From Rachycentron canadum (taxonomy: Eukaryota > Chordata > Actinopteri > Carangiformes > Rachycentridae), in the NCBI GenBank assembly GCA_038496675.1, contig CM076651.1, forward strand, positions 23,588,873 to 23,652,872: 64,000 nt of DNA, in the 5' to 3' direction. The stretch's first letter is position 1; the number at the start of each line of letters is the position of its first letter. Of the stretch, positions 1-12,241 are shown piece after piece. Both the position numbers and the translations under genes were made by a program. Below the pieces are notes generated by a model. It saw only the letters and a list, made by a program, of their open reading frames with translations. It ran no database searches and was not told the DNA's origin.

Positions 1-1442
1 TATCTTAAAGTAGACCCTCTGATGCTGAAATTCAGGTCATGAGGACCCTTGTGTACTTGAGGATGCAGAAAAAATAAGCAAGTTAGATTTGAGGAACAGC
101 AATGGTGAGAGTTTTATACCCTTTTTACACCAAAATTAACAGGAATAAGCAGTTGTTTTTTCTTAAAGGGGTGATTGACTCCTTTTACACTGCCAGTTGA
201 GTTTTCCTGAGAGAACTCAGACAAGTACAGAGAGTAATGTCATCACATGCATTAACAGAGCACAGACACAGAGGAGAGAGAGTGGAGCTGCTAGCTGCTG
301 TGCAGACTGGTAAAACACACCTAGCGTCTCATCCCTGGGCTGGTGCTCCTGTCAGTGTCAGAGGCTTTGTGTGAGACACTTGGATCTGTGTTTTTAAAAG
401 TTATTTCAGGGTTGCAGGTCAGACTGTCATCCTGGAGTGCAGTGTAGCTGCGCTGTTTCTGGTGCAACAACACTGTGTTGGACAGGTGACAGGTCTGTTT
501 ACAGTGTTTGTTCTCTGACAGAAAAGTGGCGAAATATCCACATGTACTGCAATCTTATCACCCTGGGTCTGAATGAAGACTGTACCCTTTACAACAGCCA
601 ACAAAAACTTGATAGTGGGAAAAGGGGCTTTAGACTACCAAATGTGGAGCTGCAATGCTTAATACATTAACTGATAAGTTGATCAGAGAAGTTGTCGTAG
701 ATGTATTTTTAAGGTAAAATTGAAACCATCAGTGGATGCAGCTTCTTAAACATGAGGTTTTGGATTTCGGATTTGAGGTTTTTCTTTGTAGTATATGATA
801 GCAAAGTGAATATCTTTGGGTTTTAGACTTTTAATCAGCAATAATGGAAATAATCATCCTTAGTCAAGTCTTTCACTTCTACCATAATGACCTTTAGCAC
901 TGCTTCTGTTAAAATGGTCAAATGTTTAAGAAAAACTGTCAGAATGACAGAAGAATCTGAAATAGTGTTTCTGAGGGCATCAAACTCATACAGATGCATG
1001 TTCCAGCAAAATTTGCATTCACAGGTTTCACACTGAAGCTAAATCTCTCCATAGTGTTGTAAGAGTACTGTATATGATTTATTTAACATCTTATAGTTTT
1101 CCACACAACACACAGATCTGTTGGGATGATGCAACCACAGCCAACATGTGTCATCCTCGCAGGCAGTGAGTCGACTCTGCATACTGCATTATTACTGATG
1201 CACTGTTGTGAAGGCAGCATTTTACTGCTATATATTACACTTACTTAGTGTAGTTAGTTATAATCTATAACTATGCAATATATATTATTCATTATTATTA
1301 ATTATTAAGTTTGTTACTATATGTTTTGAATGTGAAATATTAATTTATAAAATAACTAATAGACATGGGTCATGTAAATAGATTTATTTCTGACTTAGAT
1401 CAGGGAAAGGTGGATATCTTTTAAACAATATATAAGTATAAT

Positions 1443-1455
1443 ATGAATATATATA

Positions 1456-1538
<83 letters not shown>

Positions 1539-1540
1539 AT
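1443..1540 (+). repeat. (TG)35 microsatellite with AT edges
   Basis: Uninterrupted TG runs from 1460 to 1529 and is bordered by atatatat on both sides. Confidence 0.98.
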
Positions 1541-2219
1541 ATAAATGTGGGAACATTACACAGTTTTCTGAAACCAATGCTGACAACAACCCAAGCAGTT
1601 ATCACAGGACATCATATCAACAGTAATATACACTATTATAAAATGGGTGATGAATACTTAATGAAAATATAAAATGTGCTTTTATCATCTGAAAATGAAA
1701 TAGTAATAATAGAGTAATTGCAGGTGGATGTGGAGGGCTTTTTCAGCAAGCCTTACAAATGAAAAGTGAGGATGAGTGGGGTTGAAGATGGTGATATTCC
1801 ATCCTGATCTGACTTTCCTCTGAGCGATTGGAAGCTAACAGGCAGGATCAGATCAGGAGATTTATTGATTTGGTCAGGAGGGACAGGATCTGGTCTCCCT
1901 CTAATCATTGAGAAAGGAGAGCTCTTTGGGCTATAGCATTTCTAATGGGGAGCAGGGCCAATTGAATGGAGCACAACCTCATATGAAATTCATCTTTAAT
2001 CTTTATGAATTATGAATTGAATTCTGTGGTCAAAAAAAAAAAAAAAATTTACATAACCTTCCTGACCAGTATTTCATGTTTTATGTGTGCTTTAAAAAAA
2101 ATAAATCTGTGTCCTCTCCACGTTTTACAACAGAAATCATTTTTTGAGCTTTCATTTAAATTTCTTTCCTTATGCATACAGAATCAATACAATCCATACA
2201 AGTGTGCTCACTGAGGGTT

Positions 2220-2293
2220 TATATATATATATATATATATTTGTTGTATATATGTATATATATGTATGTGTGTGTGTGTGTATATATATATAT
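2220..2293 (+). repeat. (TA)n/(TG)n compound microsatellite
   Basis: Alternating TA, TATG and TG blocks. Confidence 0.95.
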
Positions 2294-2692
2294 TCATATT
2301 TACATTTCAGTAAATATAAAAACTTGAATGTATGATTGATTTATACATTTATATATATAAATATGTACTGTGAATGGAATTTCCTCTAAATAATTTATGG
2401 ACACTGTTATATACTGACACTACAGCACACATGCACTATGTATGCACATCTATGTCTTACATTACAGTTGCTCATCCCTGTTGAGTCATGCAAGTCGGCA
2501 GGTGGAACTGTAGCCCTCTACCTCTGGGCAGTATTTATGGCAGTGTGTGTAAAGGTATTTTCATACACAAAAAAGGTGCTTTAAATTTCAAATGGGATTC
2601 TAGAGTGGGGTTGAAAAGGAGAAGAAGCAAATCTGTGGAGGTCTTCACTCCACTCTCCACCCCGCCTCCTCCTTCTCTCTTCTTCATCTCAT

Positions 2693-2697
<5 letters not shown>

Positions 2698-2733
<36 letters not shown>
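2698..2733 (+). repeat. (TC)n microsatellite
   Basis: Uninterrupted TC repeat in a longer pyrimidine-rich stretch from about 2640. Confidence 0.97.
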
Positions 2734-2736
<3 letters not shown>

Positions 2737-3622
2737 CAACCTTTTCAAAAAGCATCTATATTCTCACACTAGGCTGTAGGGGCATGTTGTCATGTTGCTA
2801 TGCTACCTGAATGTCAAACAGTATGTCAGAGTGATGGCGGAGTGTGAATGTACAATAAAGATGGAGCTTCCCCTGACCAGAGAGCACACTGGAGTAAGGG
2901 GAAAGTGTATGGAAGCAAGGAAAAACCATAGTAATTATCATTTTTATAAGAAACTTTGTGGCTACTAACTATCAGTGTCTATTTAATGCTGTTTGTATGA
3001 TGTTTCCTCCTCTAACCATCCTGATACTTCACCTGTCAACCTGAACCAAGTAATGATGGTGGGCAGGGCCCAAGGGCTGATGAGGATTTCTCAATAAGAA
3101 AGTAAGAGCACATGTATTTCAGAAGGCTAAGGATTCAGCCCAATCCTGGCACGTGCTCTGTGCACCCTGAATGACAGGCACACAGAGGCCTGTAAAGAGA
3201 GAGACAAGGATGGTAAATGCTTTATGGGATTTTTTTCATGACCCACTAGCTTGCTGGTGGGATTTCTCCTGGTGCTCCCAATGGCCAAATTTATCTGCCT
3301 ATGACAGACATGTCCATCATCAGTAGATGCATTTGCATTCATCTGCTTAATGAACAATATCAAATTGTTGACTTAAAATCAAGTAATGAAACTATTCAAC
3401 AAAACAATATTATGAAAATTGAAATGGAAACACTTTTTTTGTATTCAGTTTGAGGTACCTGCCACATCAGGCCCCAGTGAGCCAGTTCCAGCCAAGAGGC
3501 AGACTGCTGGAAATGTGTTGTCAGGTTTAATTAGAATGATATTGCAAGGTGAGAAACCCAGCCTTATTTGCACTCAATGGCTTTTTTTATGAAACAATGG
3601 AAACTATATGTATGTGTGTGTG

Positions 3623-3626
<4 letters not shown>

Positions 3627-3661
<35 letters not shown>
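3627..3661 (+). repeat. (CA)n microsatellite
   Basis: CA repeat abutting the edge of the Tc1-like remnant. Confidence 0.97.
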
Positions 3662-3663
<2 letters not shown>

Positions 3664-3735
3664 CTTTGCAAAAGTCTTCAGCCACCACTAGCTTTGTTAT
3701 TTTAGCCCATCCATATTTATTTTTGTCTTTTTAAA

Positions 3736-3769
<34 letters not shown>

Positions 3770-3995
3770 CAGAACAAAATGGCTTCTACAGACAAAAGTC
3801 AATTAAGTGTGACCTCCCTGGGCACTAAACACATCTTGAACTCTTTTGGGGAGACTATCCTGAAGTTTTCTGAAGTCATCTTCTGGTCTATTATACCAGG
3901 CTTCTTTCAGCAAAGAGTTCTTCTTTAGATTTTGTCTTATTTATTATTCTTTCTCTGTCCACGTGATCCCATACTGCCTCTATGATCTAATATTT
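3660..3995 (-). pseudogene. Tc1-like transposase remnant (C-terminal part)
   Basis: Read on the minus strand, the segment gives EAVWDHVDRERI..., then after a frame change KEAWYNRPEDDFRKLQDSLP followed by KRVQDVFSAQGGHT. This is the C-terminal end of Tc1/mariner transposases (compare NPIENLWD...LPKRV...KAKGGHTKY). The 3' edge (+ strand 3661 onward) starts tactttgcaaaagtcttcagccacc, like the common fish element end 'ctgtgcaaaagtcttaggcac'. A poly(T) run of about 27 nt at 3736-3762 interrupts it. Stops and frameshifts make it dead. The rest of the element is absent. Confidence 0.85.
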
Positions 3996-5219
3996 TTATT
4001 AGTATTTCAAAACTATAAATTCCATGGTTAAATTTCAACATTAAATATTCAACAGCATCTAACTTTCAAGATTAATATGGCTTTACTTTCCTTCTATAAA
4101 AGCTTAGAACTGAACGAGCTGCTGCTCCATTTATTTACATTCACACAAAAAAGAATGAAGCAGGTGAAGGAGAGGGTGAATGGTTAAATATGTTAATATT
4201 ATAGTCCAGTTTTCCATCAAAATACCTAATAACTGGAGATAATTTGATGGCACTGAGGATGATACTGATCATGCTTAAATTAAACCTGATGATTATCACC
4301 ATTACTGTTATTTATATCTGATTTATCTATCTGATTCATTCCCCTTTATAAGTCCAGTGAGCTCCTTGCCATATCAGCCTAAACAGCTCCTATAACAATA
4401 TCCACTTTTCATTTGGATTAATTGAAAAATTACCATAACCCAAAGCCCAGTCATTACAGTTTGGGGAGATGGCACTCAGAGAGGTTTGTGAATTTAAACC
4501 TTCACACCGTCACAACACCCCATTTCCTCTTTCACCAAGCAGCTTACCCTTCTCTCAACCTCAACCATCTCCTCTCTCTTCCAGCATCTCCACCTGCCCA
4601 GGCTGACCAGAGAGATGGGGGTGGGGGAGGTTATAAAGGCGTAGAAATGTGAACAGCTACATGACAAGATGGTTTGAGAGGTTCACTGATGGAGACTGAT
4701 GGAGAGAGAGAGGTGGATTGATGGAGAGAAGGATTGACAGTTAAAATGATAGAGTGAGAGATAGAGGAGATATTGGTGGGGGGTGGAGGGAGTGGGGCGA
4801 GGGGTGCCTGCAGAGTCAGTGATGGAGTGGTCAGATGAGATGGCGGTTGTTGATGTCCGTGGACATCTGGAGCGCCACCAGTTGTTGACGTTTGTGAAAA
4901 GGGAGTGGAGTGAAGGCTACTGCAAATGTCACATCACAAATATAGGCATCCATCCAAAACACACACAACATTTATAGAGAGTCAGATTGACGGAGAGTTC
5001 TGGCACTGGCTGTGGCTCTAAGATGGCCTCCTTTGTCACACGTACCTGGAGGAACCTGTATGAATTGGATCGTCATGATGAACTAAACTGTGGAGCAGTG
5101 CCCTAAATCCCCAAAGCAAAGTACAGAAACCCGCAAAATGGATTCATGACACCATTTTTCACACCCATCCTTCCTGGAGTTACATAAGCACATACAGTAC
5201 TGCCTGGCACTATAGGCCC

Positions 5220-5720
5220 CGGCAGCTGCATTAAATTGGACGGCTGGAGGAATGGATTGAAAACCGATTGTGCGCCGTCTGTCTGTAACATCTCCTCTTT
5301 CACTTCATGGACAAAATTAGAAATTTGTTTTTCAATCTTGTCTCGGCAATCGCACCGTTGTGTTGTTTTTTTTCCCTTTTTTTGGGTGGGGATATGTTTT
5401 TCTGTAGCATCAAGGATCTCAATCTCATTTTCTGCTCTGAATTACTGTCTAATGAATGTAAGGTTTTGGATTTGGAGACAGGCAGACTAGCTAATGGGTT
5501 TGTTAGTTTGTTGAGTAGCATGCCACACTCATTATTGCTTTCACTGCTGTGATTAACTTGATTTGCAGGGCAAATGCATCGGAGAGAAGATGATGTGCTC
5601 ACATATATAAATGCACGCATGCCTGTAATGTAATTATCCGATTTAATAAGTTATTAATATAGTTTGGGTCTCAGTTGGAAATAGAAAAGTGGACGGCTGA
5701 AAACACTAAGGCGACCGATG
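5220..5720 (+). promoter_or_regulatory. Candidate distal enhancer
   Basis: This repeat-poor 500-base stretch has several TAAT/ATTA and CGATTG-type motifs (accgattgtgcgcc, gtctaatgaatg, gtgattaacttg). Overlapping open frames on both strands show no family resemblance. Confidence 0.22.
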
Positions 5721-5816
5721 ATCATGTTGTGATTGATTTAATTTCATTTAGCAAGAGAACATGATGTTACAACAGTGACTAACAGGATAAGAAAGTCACT
5801 CAGGGGCACCTCTGGT

Positions 5817-5847
<31 letters not shown>

Positions 5848-8089
5848 AGTTATATTATTGCCTCACTCTTTTCTTTTTAAAAAGCCTCTATACAATTTCT
5901 CATTATTTTTTTTAAAAGATTATTTTTATGGCATATTTCTGCTTTACTAGGCTGCCTATAAAAAAGGGAGGTAAGAATGATGGAGGGAGAAAAAAACGAT
6001 TTTGTGCAAGATTTCAGCTCACACAGCCGACTGAGCCTCAAGGACATTGCATGATGTATCATTATTCTAGGACACAATTGTGTTTTTTAGAGTTTTGAAA
6101 GTGAGAATGTCACATAACAACAGCTCTTGAGAGACTTATGAAGCGTGCATCCACAATAAGTCTATTCTGGGATGATTCTTTGTGGCTGAAGGGAAACATC
6201 TGAAGTGAGTACAGGTATGAGTAAAGGAGAGGGTGAAGTCACTCAAGAGTGCGTTGCCGAGAAAAGCGATGGCTCACAATGACGGTCACAACTGTTAGTC
6301 AGTGTTTGGGAAAGGCAGTGACGCTACTGTTACCAGCTCGTTGTCAGTGGCCGTGAGGAAGGCAGCTTTATGATGACAGTTAGCTGCCAAGATGAAAAGA
6401 TGGTGTGGGTTCTCACTCATCTCTTTCATCTCCAGATATACGTCTGAGGGAGGTCCCTAAACATCGCCTTAATGGTGTCACCGTGGCGATTATCAAGCAT
6501 CTCTGCGTCTTCATCGAGCTCCAGGCTGTCACCAGAAATGTCAGTTGCGTCCTGCGTTACTAGTCATCAAGAGAGTTACGGCGGGGAGCCAGCTGTGGAG
6601 GGCTGTCTTTAAGGTTAACCATCTGGACTGAGACCGAGTTCTCCGCCTGCCCCCACATCAGTGTGAGTGTCACTTGACTCACCACCATCGACTAGATGAG
6701 GACCATCACTCAGATATCAGCTACTGTACAAACTTCCAGTGGTTGTTTGGTTGTTTCATCTGAAAGACATCACTGTGTCTAGGTCCTGTTCATCTTCCTT
6801 CAAATAATCTGAGGTCTCTCTGTCCTACCCCCACCAAAAAAAAAAAAAAATACACTGCGACTCACGAAAAATATTAGATTTTTTTTTTTTGGATGCCCTT
6901 TAACATCCGATCCAATCTGCAGTTTTATCTTGTTAATGAGTTAATAATTAGGGAATCAGATGAACTGGAGAACAAAGCATCATCCTCGAATGATATAATC
7001 CCAGAACCTCATATCTTCCAGTTTCAGTTGATCACTGGGCGCCTGAGCCAAAAACTTCAAGCTTTGACATTTTTTGGCATGTAGCATGTCACACATTGGA
7101 CCCACTACCTGATACAGATCATGCAAATTTACACAGTTTCTAGCACTTTTATTTATTGGCCAAAGAATTTCACAAGACTAATGAACTAATTAGGCTACAT
7201 ACACTAAAGTAACTAATGTAGTTAATATTTCTGTAAAAACATCTCTTTTCAAAATTTTTTTGAACTAAATCACATGTCCTGTTTTTTACTTTGAAAAAAA
7301 AAAAACAGACTCACTTTAAATCATATTTGCATTCATTAGTAATGTCGGCCATCTTTCAACCATATTGACAAGTAGCCGGCCAGCAGCCTGCTACACAGCA
7401 GGCTCCAAACAACAACCCACGTTAGCTTTACTGCCAAAGTCTCCTTCTTATACTACTCACAAATAATGGACATATACATCTGGTCCAGCACCTCAGTTTG
7501 TTGAATGAGCGGCAAGCAAACATATACAAGGGAAAACTGATCTGCTAATGGGAGCTTTGAGGCTCGGTAGCATGCGGGCTAGTTTGTCTCTTCATTCTCC
7601 ACCTTGGGGTCAGCCTGTCAGCTGGCTGTCAATCAAACACAGATGACAATATACACCTGTATAGGTAGAAAGAAGAAAACAAAAAGGTCCCCAAATGCCC
7701 CACTTCCTTCCATCTAAAATTGTAAGACTCTTAATACATTTAGACATAATGCAGAGACACTTAACTGATTGAAACACATGGCGCCACAATTTGTACTGGA
7801 AACACAGCAGTGGCTGCTACAGTGTGTGTGCTCAGTTACCTGCAGTGAACAGAGTCATTCATCACGCCTGGACATGCTGATAAATAACGCAGCACCATCT
7901 CCTGTTGGCCACTCAACTCAGCCCCTACAGCCTTAACACCTGCCTGCCAGGAAGTACATGAAGGTCACAGGGAGAGTATTTTGTGTGTGTGTGTGTGTGT
8001 ACATACAGTATCTGTTATGTTTGTATTTGGTTATGATTCAGAAACACGTGTCTACACACATAGAGAAACACACAAACAATCCTTCAAAA

Positions 8090-8400
8090 TGTAAGTTTAA
8101 TGGGTAAAGTCTGGAGCGTCTCTTCTCACCTGTCACCTCTCATTAGACTGCGGCGTGGCGACTGACCTTGTTCGTCTTTCCCGAGGCCGGTGAACGGTGT
8201 GTGTATGAGTGTGTGTTCATTCAGGGACCGGGGCCGCCTCACCCTAATGATGTGGCTGTGAAATCGGGCCGGAGCCCAGCGCCGTCTCTCATTACGCCCC
8301 TCCAAATTCATTTGCTACGTCGGTTCTGCCTGCTCATGCATGCGCCACACGCCACTCTGCCCATGTGGCTATACTTGTACCTGCTGTTAGTCAACATCCA
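8090..8400 (+). promoter_or_regulatory. Candidate distal enhancer (GC-richer island)
   Basis: This is a GC-richer, repeat-poor stretch in AT-rich DNA with TCATTAGA, CTAATGA and TCATTACG homeodomain-type cores. Open frames on both strands look incidental, since no family resemblance is seen. Confidence 0.25.
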
Positions 8401-10566
8401 TTGCAGAAGCCAAAACAGTTAGTTTGACACGGGTAGGAACAAAAATACATGTTTAATCTGACTTGGACCCTGTAATGATGAGCTTTATTTAAACCAGAAA
8501 CCAGATTACTTTTGTTTGACCTGTATGTATAGGTCATATACATTAGTCTTGTTTGCTTTGTGTTACCCCATGTATGAGGTTGGATCCAGGCGATAGGGAT
8601 TTATATGTTACTGTCCCAATACATTGACTTAATGCAGAGCTGTTTCCCAGACTTTGTCTTGGTCTTGACCAGTTGTCTTGATAAATAAATTGAAAAATTG
8701 AAATAAAGATGGACGTTGCCTCTGTGATGTCACCCAGTGGTTCCTGAAGAGTGGTTTTGAAGCTCAGATTGGGCTGGCTCCTTCGTTGTCACCTTCTTGC
8801 CAGTGCTAAACTCATGGCTCATCCAAAAATGGGCTAACAAGAGAGGTGTGTGTGGAATCAAGACTTTGGTGTATACTGGTATCTGCGAGGAAGCATACAC
8901 TCTTGTCGCTCACCACATCACACCCCATTAAATGGTGACTGGCCCCTTCACCCTTACTTTCTGGTACGCATTATATGAATCAGGTATAATGTATTAATTA
9001 ATGAGATCTTTTGGTTTAATTTTTCTGGTCTTTATGACAAAGCTTGCCAAGCAGGCTGCTGGTTAGCTTCACATCTAGCATACAAACATGACTTTGATGA
9101 TGATGATTTAAATCTCCTCAAGAAAACAAATACTTACTGAACTTTTACTTTAGGTTCTTCCTGGAGAGAGAAAGATGAAATCCATGGAGAGATGGTACCC
9201 ATGAGGAAAATGTTCTGGTGTAGTTGAAAAAGGCTGAAAACCTGTGGTGCATTTGCATCCATCGGGAAAAGAGCTGTTTGCCTCAGAGCTCAGATGCCAT
9301 TTCACAGTAGAGTGAATGCTCAGACGAAAAAGTTTTTCATCTAAAAAAAGTTTCCTAATTACCTATTTTTTGCTTCATATATTATTTAACTTTTTCGTAT
9401 TGATTCCTGTTTTTTTTTATTTCCACCCATTATTATTCCATTTCTTCTTATCCAATTTTGCATTAATTACATTGTTACATTGCATTGTTTTTATATCTTT
9501 TTCATGTGAAGCATGGTGCATGTAATGTCTTTATTCTACAGCACTTTAAGCTGCATTTTTTTTTATGAAAGGTGCTGTACAAATATGCATCTAAACAAAT
9601 ACTAATACATAATGCAGCCATTTTGTGTGTGTGTGTAAATATTTGTGCTCATGACAGACAAAAGAGAGAGAACAAATGTTTAAACCAGACCAATGGCCTT
9701 GTGTGAGACTGTATTGTATTGTAAACAGTGCACAAGCCACGTCCGCTAATCGTAGCTGAATGGTTTTAGTTTTCATTCTCCTCTGTCATATATTGGATCA
9801 AGCCCAAGCTGGCCTCAACAATAAATGGTAAAGGTGTAAAAATTGTAGTAAGGGGGAGGCAGTGTCCTTGTCCAAATGGGGGATGGGATTGACAGACATC
9901 CGCATCAAGCATCTCCCCTTGTGACCTTGACAGGCGTGGTATTATGGTATGGTAGTTACAGCGTGCAGTCAAAGGAAGCTGCTCTGTCCTCTGACTGCAC
10001 AGACACAGACAGCAGGAGTCTGGACTCATCCTCCACTTGGATCTGAGATACAAAGCTGCCTGCAGTGTGTCAACAGTCACCTTTCCTCTTTACAACATAC
10101 CCACATTAAACATGCAGCAGGAATCTGACGTGTGCGTATGGTGAATATACAGTGCACTGTGCAAATGTCATAGGTTCTCTCCCTTTACGTGTTATCTGAT
10201 CCACGGCTATCTTGTGCATGTGTGTGTGCAAATGTGTGTGTATGTTGCATCTGCCATTGCAGCAAACAGATGGTATCATAATGACATCATTGCACACTGG
10301 GGTTATGTTCTCTGAGGCTCAGAGCAGGAGGAAGAAATTAGGAGGAGGCATCAGATGAGTGTTTGTCAATTAATCTGAAAGAGACACAAGAAGAGAAAAA
10401 ACCCAGAGAGATTTTCAAAACATTTAGCTCCAGTTTGCCCTACTGAACGCCAACCTGCTTTTCACCTCGCCCCGCTTGGCTGTTACAAATGTCAGCGCTC
10501 CCAGTTAACTGGACTTGAAATGATCTACCCCCCCCCCCCACCCCCCCACCCCCCCATCATGTTCTC

Positions 10567-10943
10567 NNNNNNNNNNNNNNNNNNNNNNNNNNNNNNNNNN
10601 NNNNNNNNNNNNNNNNNNNNNNNNNNNNNNNNNNNNNNNNNNNNNNNNNNNNNNNNNNNNNNNNNNNNNNNNNNNNNNNNNNNNNNNNNNNNNNNNNNNN
10701 NNNNNNNNNNNNNNNNNNNNNNNNNNNNNNNNNNNNNNNNNNNNNNNNNNNNNNNNNNNNNNNNNNNNNNNNNNNNNNNNNNNNNNNNNNNNNNNNNNNN
10801 NNNNNNNNNNNNNNNNNNNNNNNNNNNNNNNNNNNNNNNNNNNNNNNNNNNNNNNNNNNNNNNNNNNNNNNNNNNNNNNNNNNNNNNNNNNNNNNNNNNN
10901 NNNNNNNNNNNNNNNNNNNNNNNNNNNNNNNNNNNNNNNNNNN
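10567..10943. other. Assembly gap (377 N)
   Basis: The gap is flanked on both sides by the same 19 bases (acccccccatcatgttctc at 10548-10566 and 10944-10962), inside a C-rich tract. Confidence 0.99.
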
Positions 10944-11597
10944 ACCCCCCCATCATGTTCTCCTTCATTTACTAAGGGTGCCCTGAGCACCCGAGTTTCT
11001 TTTCAAGAGCATCTCTTTTCTCCTCCTTTTCTCTACCTCCCCTGTTCTCGCACTCTCTCATCTCACAGAGGCAGGGAGAAACCTGTCACCACAGCATTAG
11101 TATGCTCTTTTCATATCTGTGCCTCTTTCCTCTTTTTTTCTCCCCCCTTTTCCTCTTTTTCCTCTCCTTTCCTCCCCCTCCTCTTTTTTCCCCTGCAAAC
11201 ATAAAAATAGTTTATGCCTCTGACAAGAAAATGCCTCTAATCCTGAGGTTTGTTGGAGAGCAAACAGACGCAATTGGCCACTTATTATTCTGTGTAGAAT
11301 TTTCTATGTGGGGTGTTTGTGGTATCCATGGCAACAAAGTAGGGTGCACATATCCCCCCTGTCACCGAGTAGAATGGGAGGGGAGAGGATGAAAAGAGGC
11401 GATAAAATAACACTCTTACTGAGATGCACGGGGCAAGCTATAACCTAGTTTAGTAGCTGGTGTGTGTTGTGAGTGTGTGCTGAGGTGTGCTCCAGCCTGA
11501 GTGTGTGTGTCACTGTTTGTCAAATGTATGATGGTATGTGTGCACCTGCATATGGCTGTTAGCTTTCACACAATCAGATTTGCATTTCTGTGATTGC

Positions 11598-11601
<4 letters not shown>

Positions 11602-11677
<76 letters not shown>
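11602..11677 (+). repeat. (TG)38 microsatellite
   Basis: Seventy-six uninterrupted bases of TG. Confidence 0.98.
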
Positions 11678-11678
<1 letters not shown>

Positions 11679-12166
11679 ATGGGCGGAGCTTGTGAGAAGT
11701 TGATTTATTACAGAGAAACACAGGTGTGCATTTGCGCCTTAGTGTGTGTGTCTGTTGCCACATATGGATTCAGGTGCCATTATGGCCGCGGCTCCTCTCC
11801 AGCTGTGTTGGACTGGTGTGTGTGTCACAGGGAGATAATCTTTGCCATAACAAGTCTCTCACATGTGCTCCTTCTTCTTCATTTGCCCACACAGGGCCTG
11901 CCACTCCGCCTCACACACCATGCAAATCAATGAGAGCCAGTTGGAGTGTTGTGAAGATTGAGCTCAAAATAGTTAACAATAAAAGAAAAAAAAAAAACTA
12001 AAGTGAGGGAGGGGGAGGGTGTGGCATTGGGGGACAGGACATTGTTGCTGCGGAGGACCTGAACCCTGATTTCATGTATGTTGTGCCACTTTCCTATGTT
12101 TGTGTTTGCAGATGTGCACACATTTAGATACAATTTCTGGTTGTGCTTTCTCTTCTCTTTTCTACT

Positions 12167-12241
12167 TTTCTCTTCTCTTCTCTTCTCTTCTCTTCTCTTC
12201 TCTTCTCTTCTCTTCTCTTCTCTTCTCTTCTCTTCTCTTCT
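12167..12241 (+). repeat. (TTCTC)n pentanucleotide microsatellite
   Basis: About 15 near-perfect units. The pure pyrimidine strand is capable of triplex (H-DNA) formation. Confidence 0.97.

Larger units (their letters stand above)
1..12166. other. Upstream non-coding region, first part
   Basis: Apart from the listed repeats, the Tc1-like remnant, the gap and the candidate enhancers, I see only AT-leaning unique sequence with poly(A)/poly(T) runs (about 2031, 5818, 6837, 7298). Open frames here are short, without splice support or family resemblance. Confidence 0.7.

Noticed and set aside
1395..1672. Open frames of repeated Thr-His or Cys-Val
   Set aside because: They are translations of (CA)n/(TG)n microsatellites; the same applies to 11538-11933, 27643-28036, 35141-35405, 44010-44558, 53957-54602 and 56236-56721.
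5220..5620. Overlapping open frames of 60-106 codons on both strands
   Set aside because: No homology I recognise and no consistent splice sites; better explained as non-coding conserved-like sequence.
10505..10990. Open frames across the N runs
   Set aside because: They only exist because unknown bases carry no stop; the same holds for 49980-50742.
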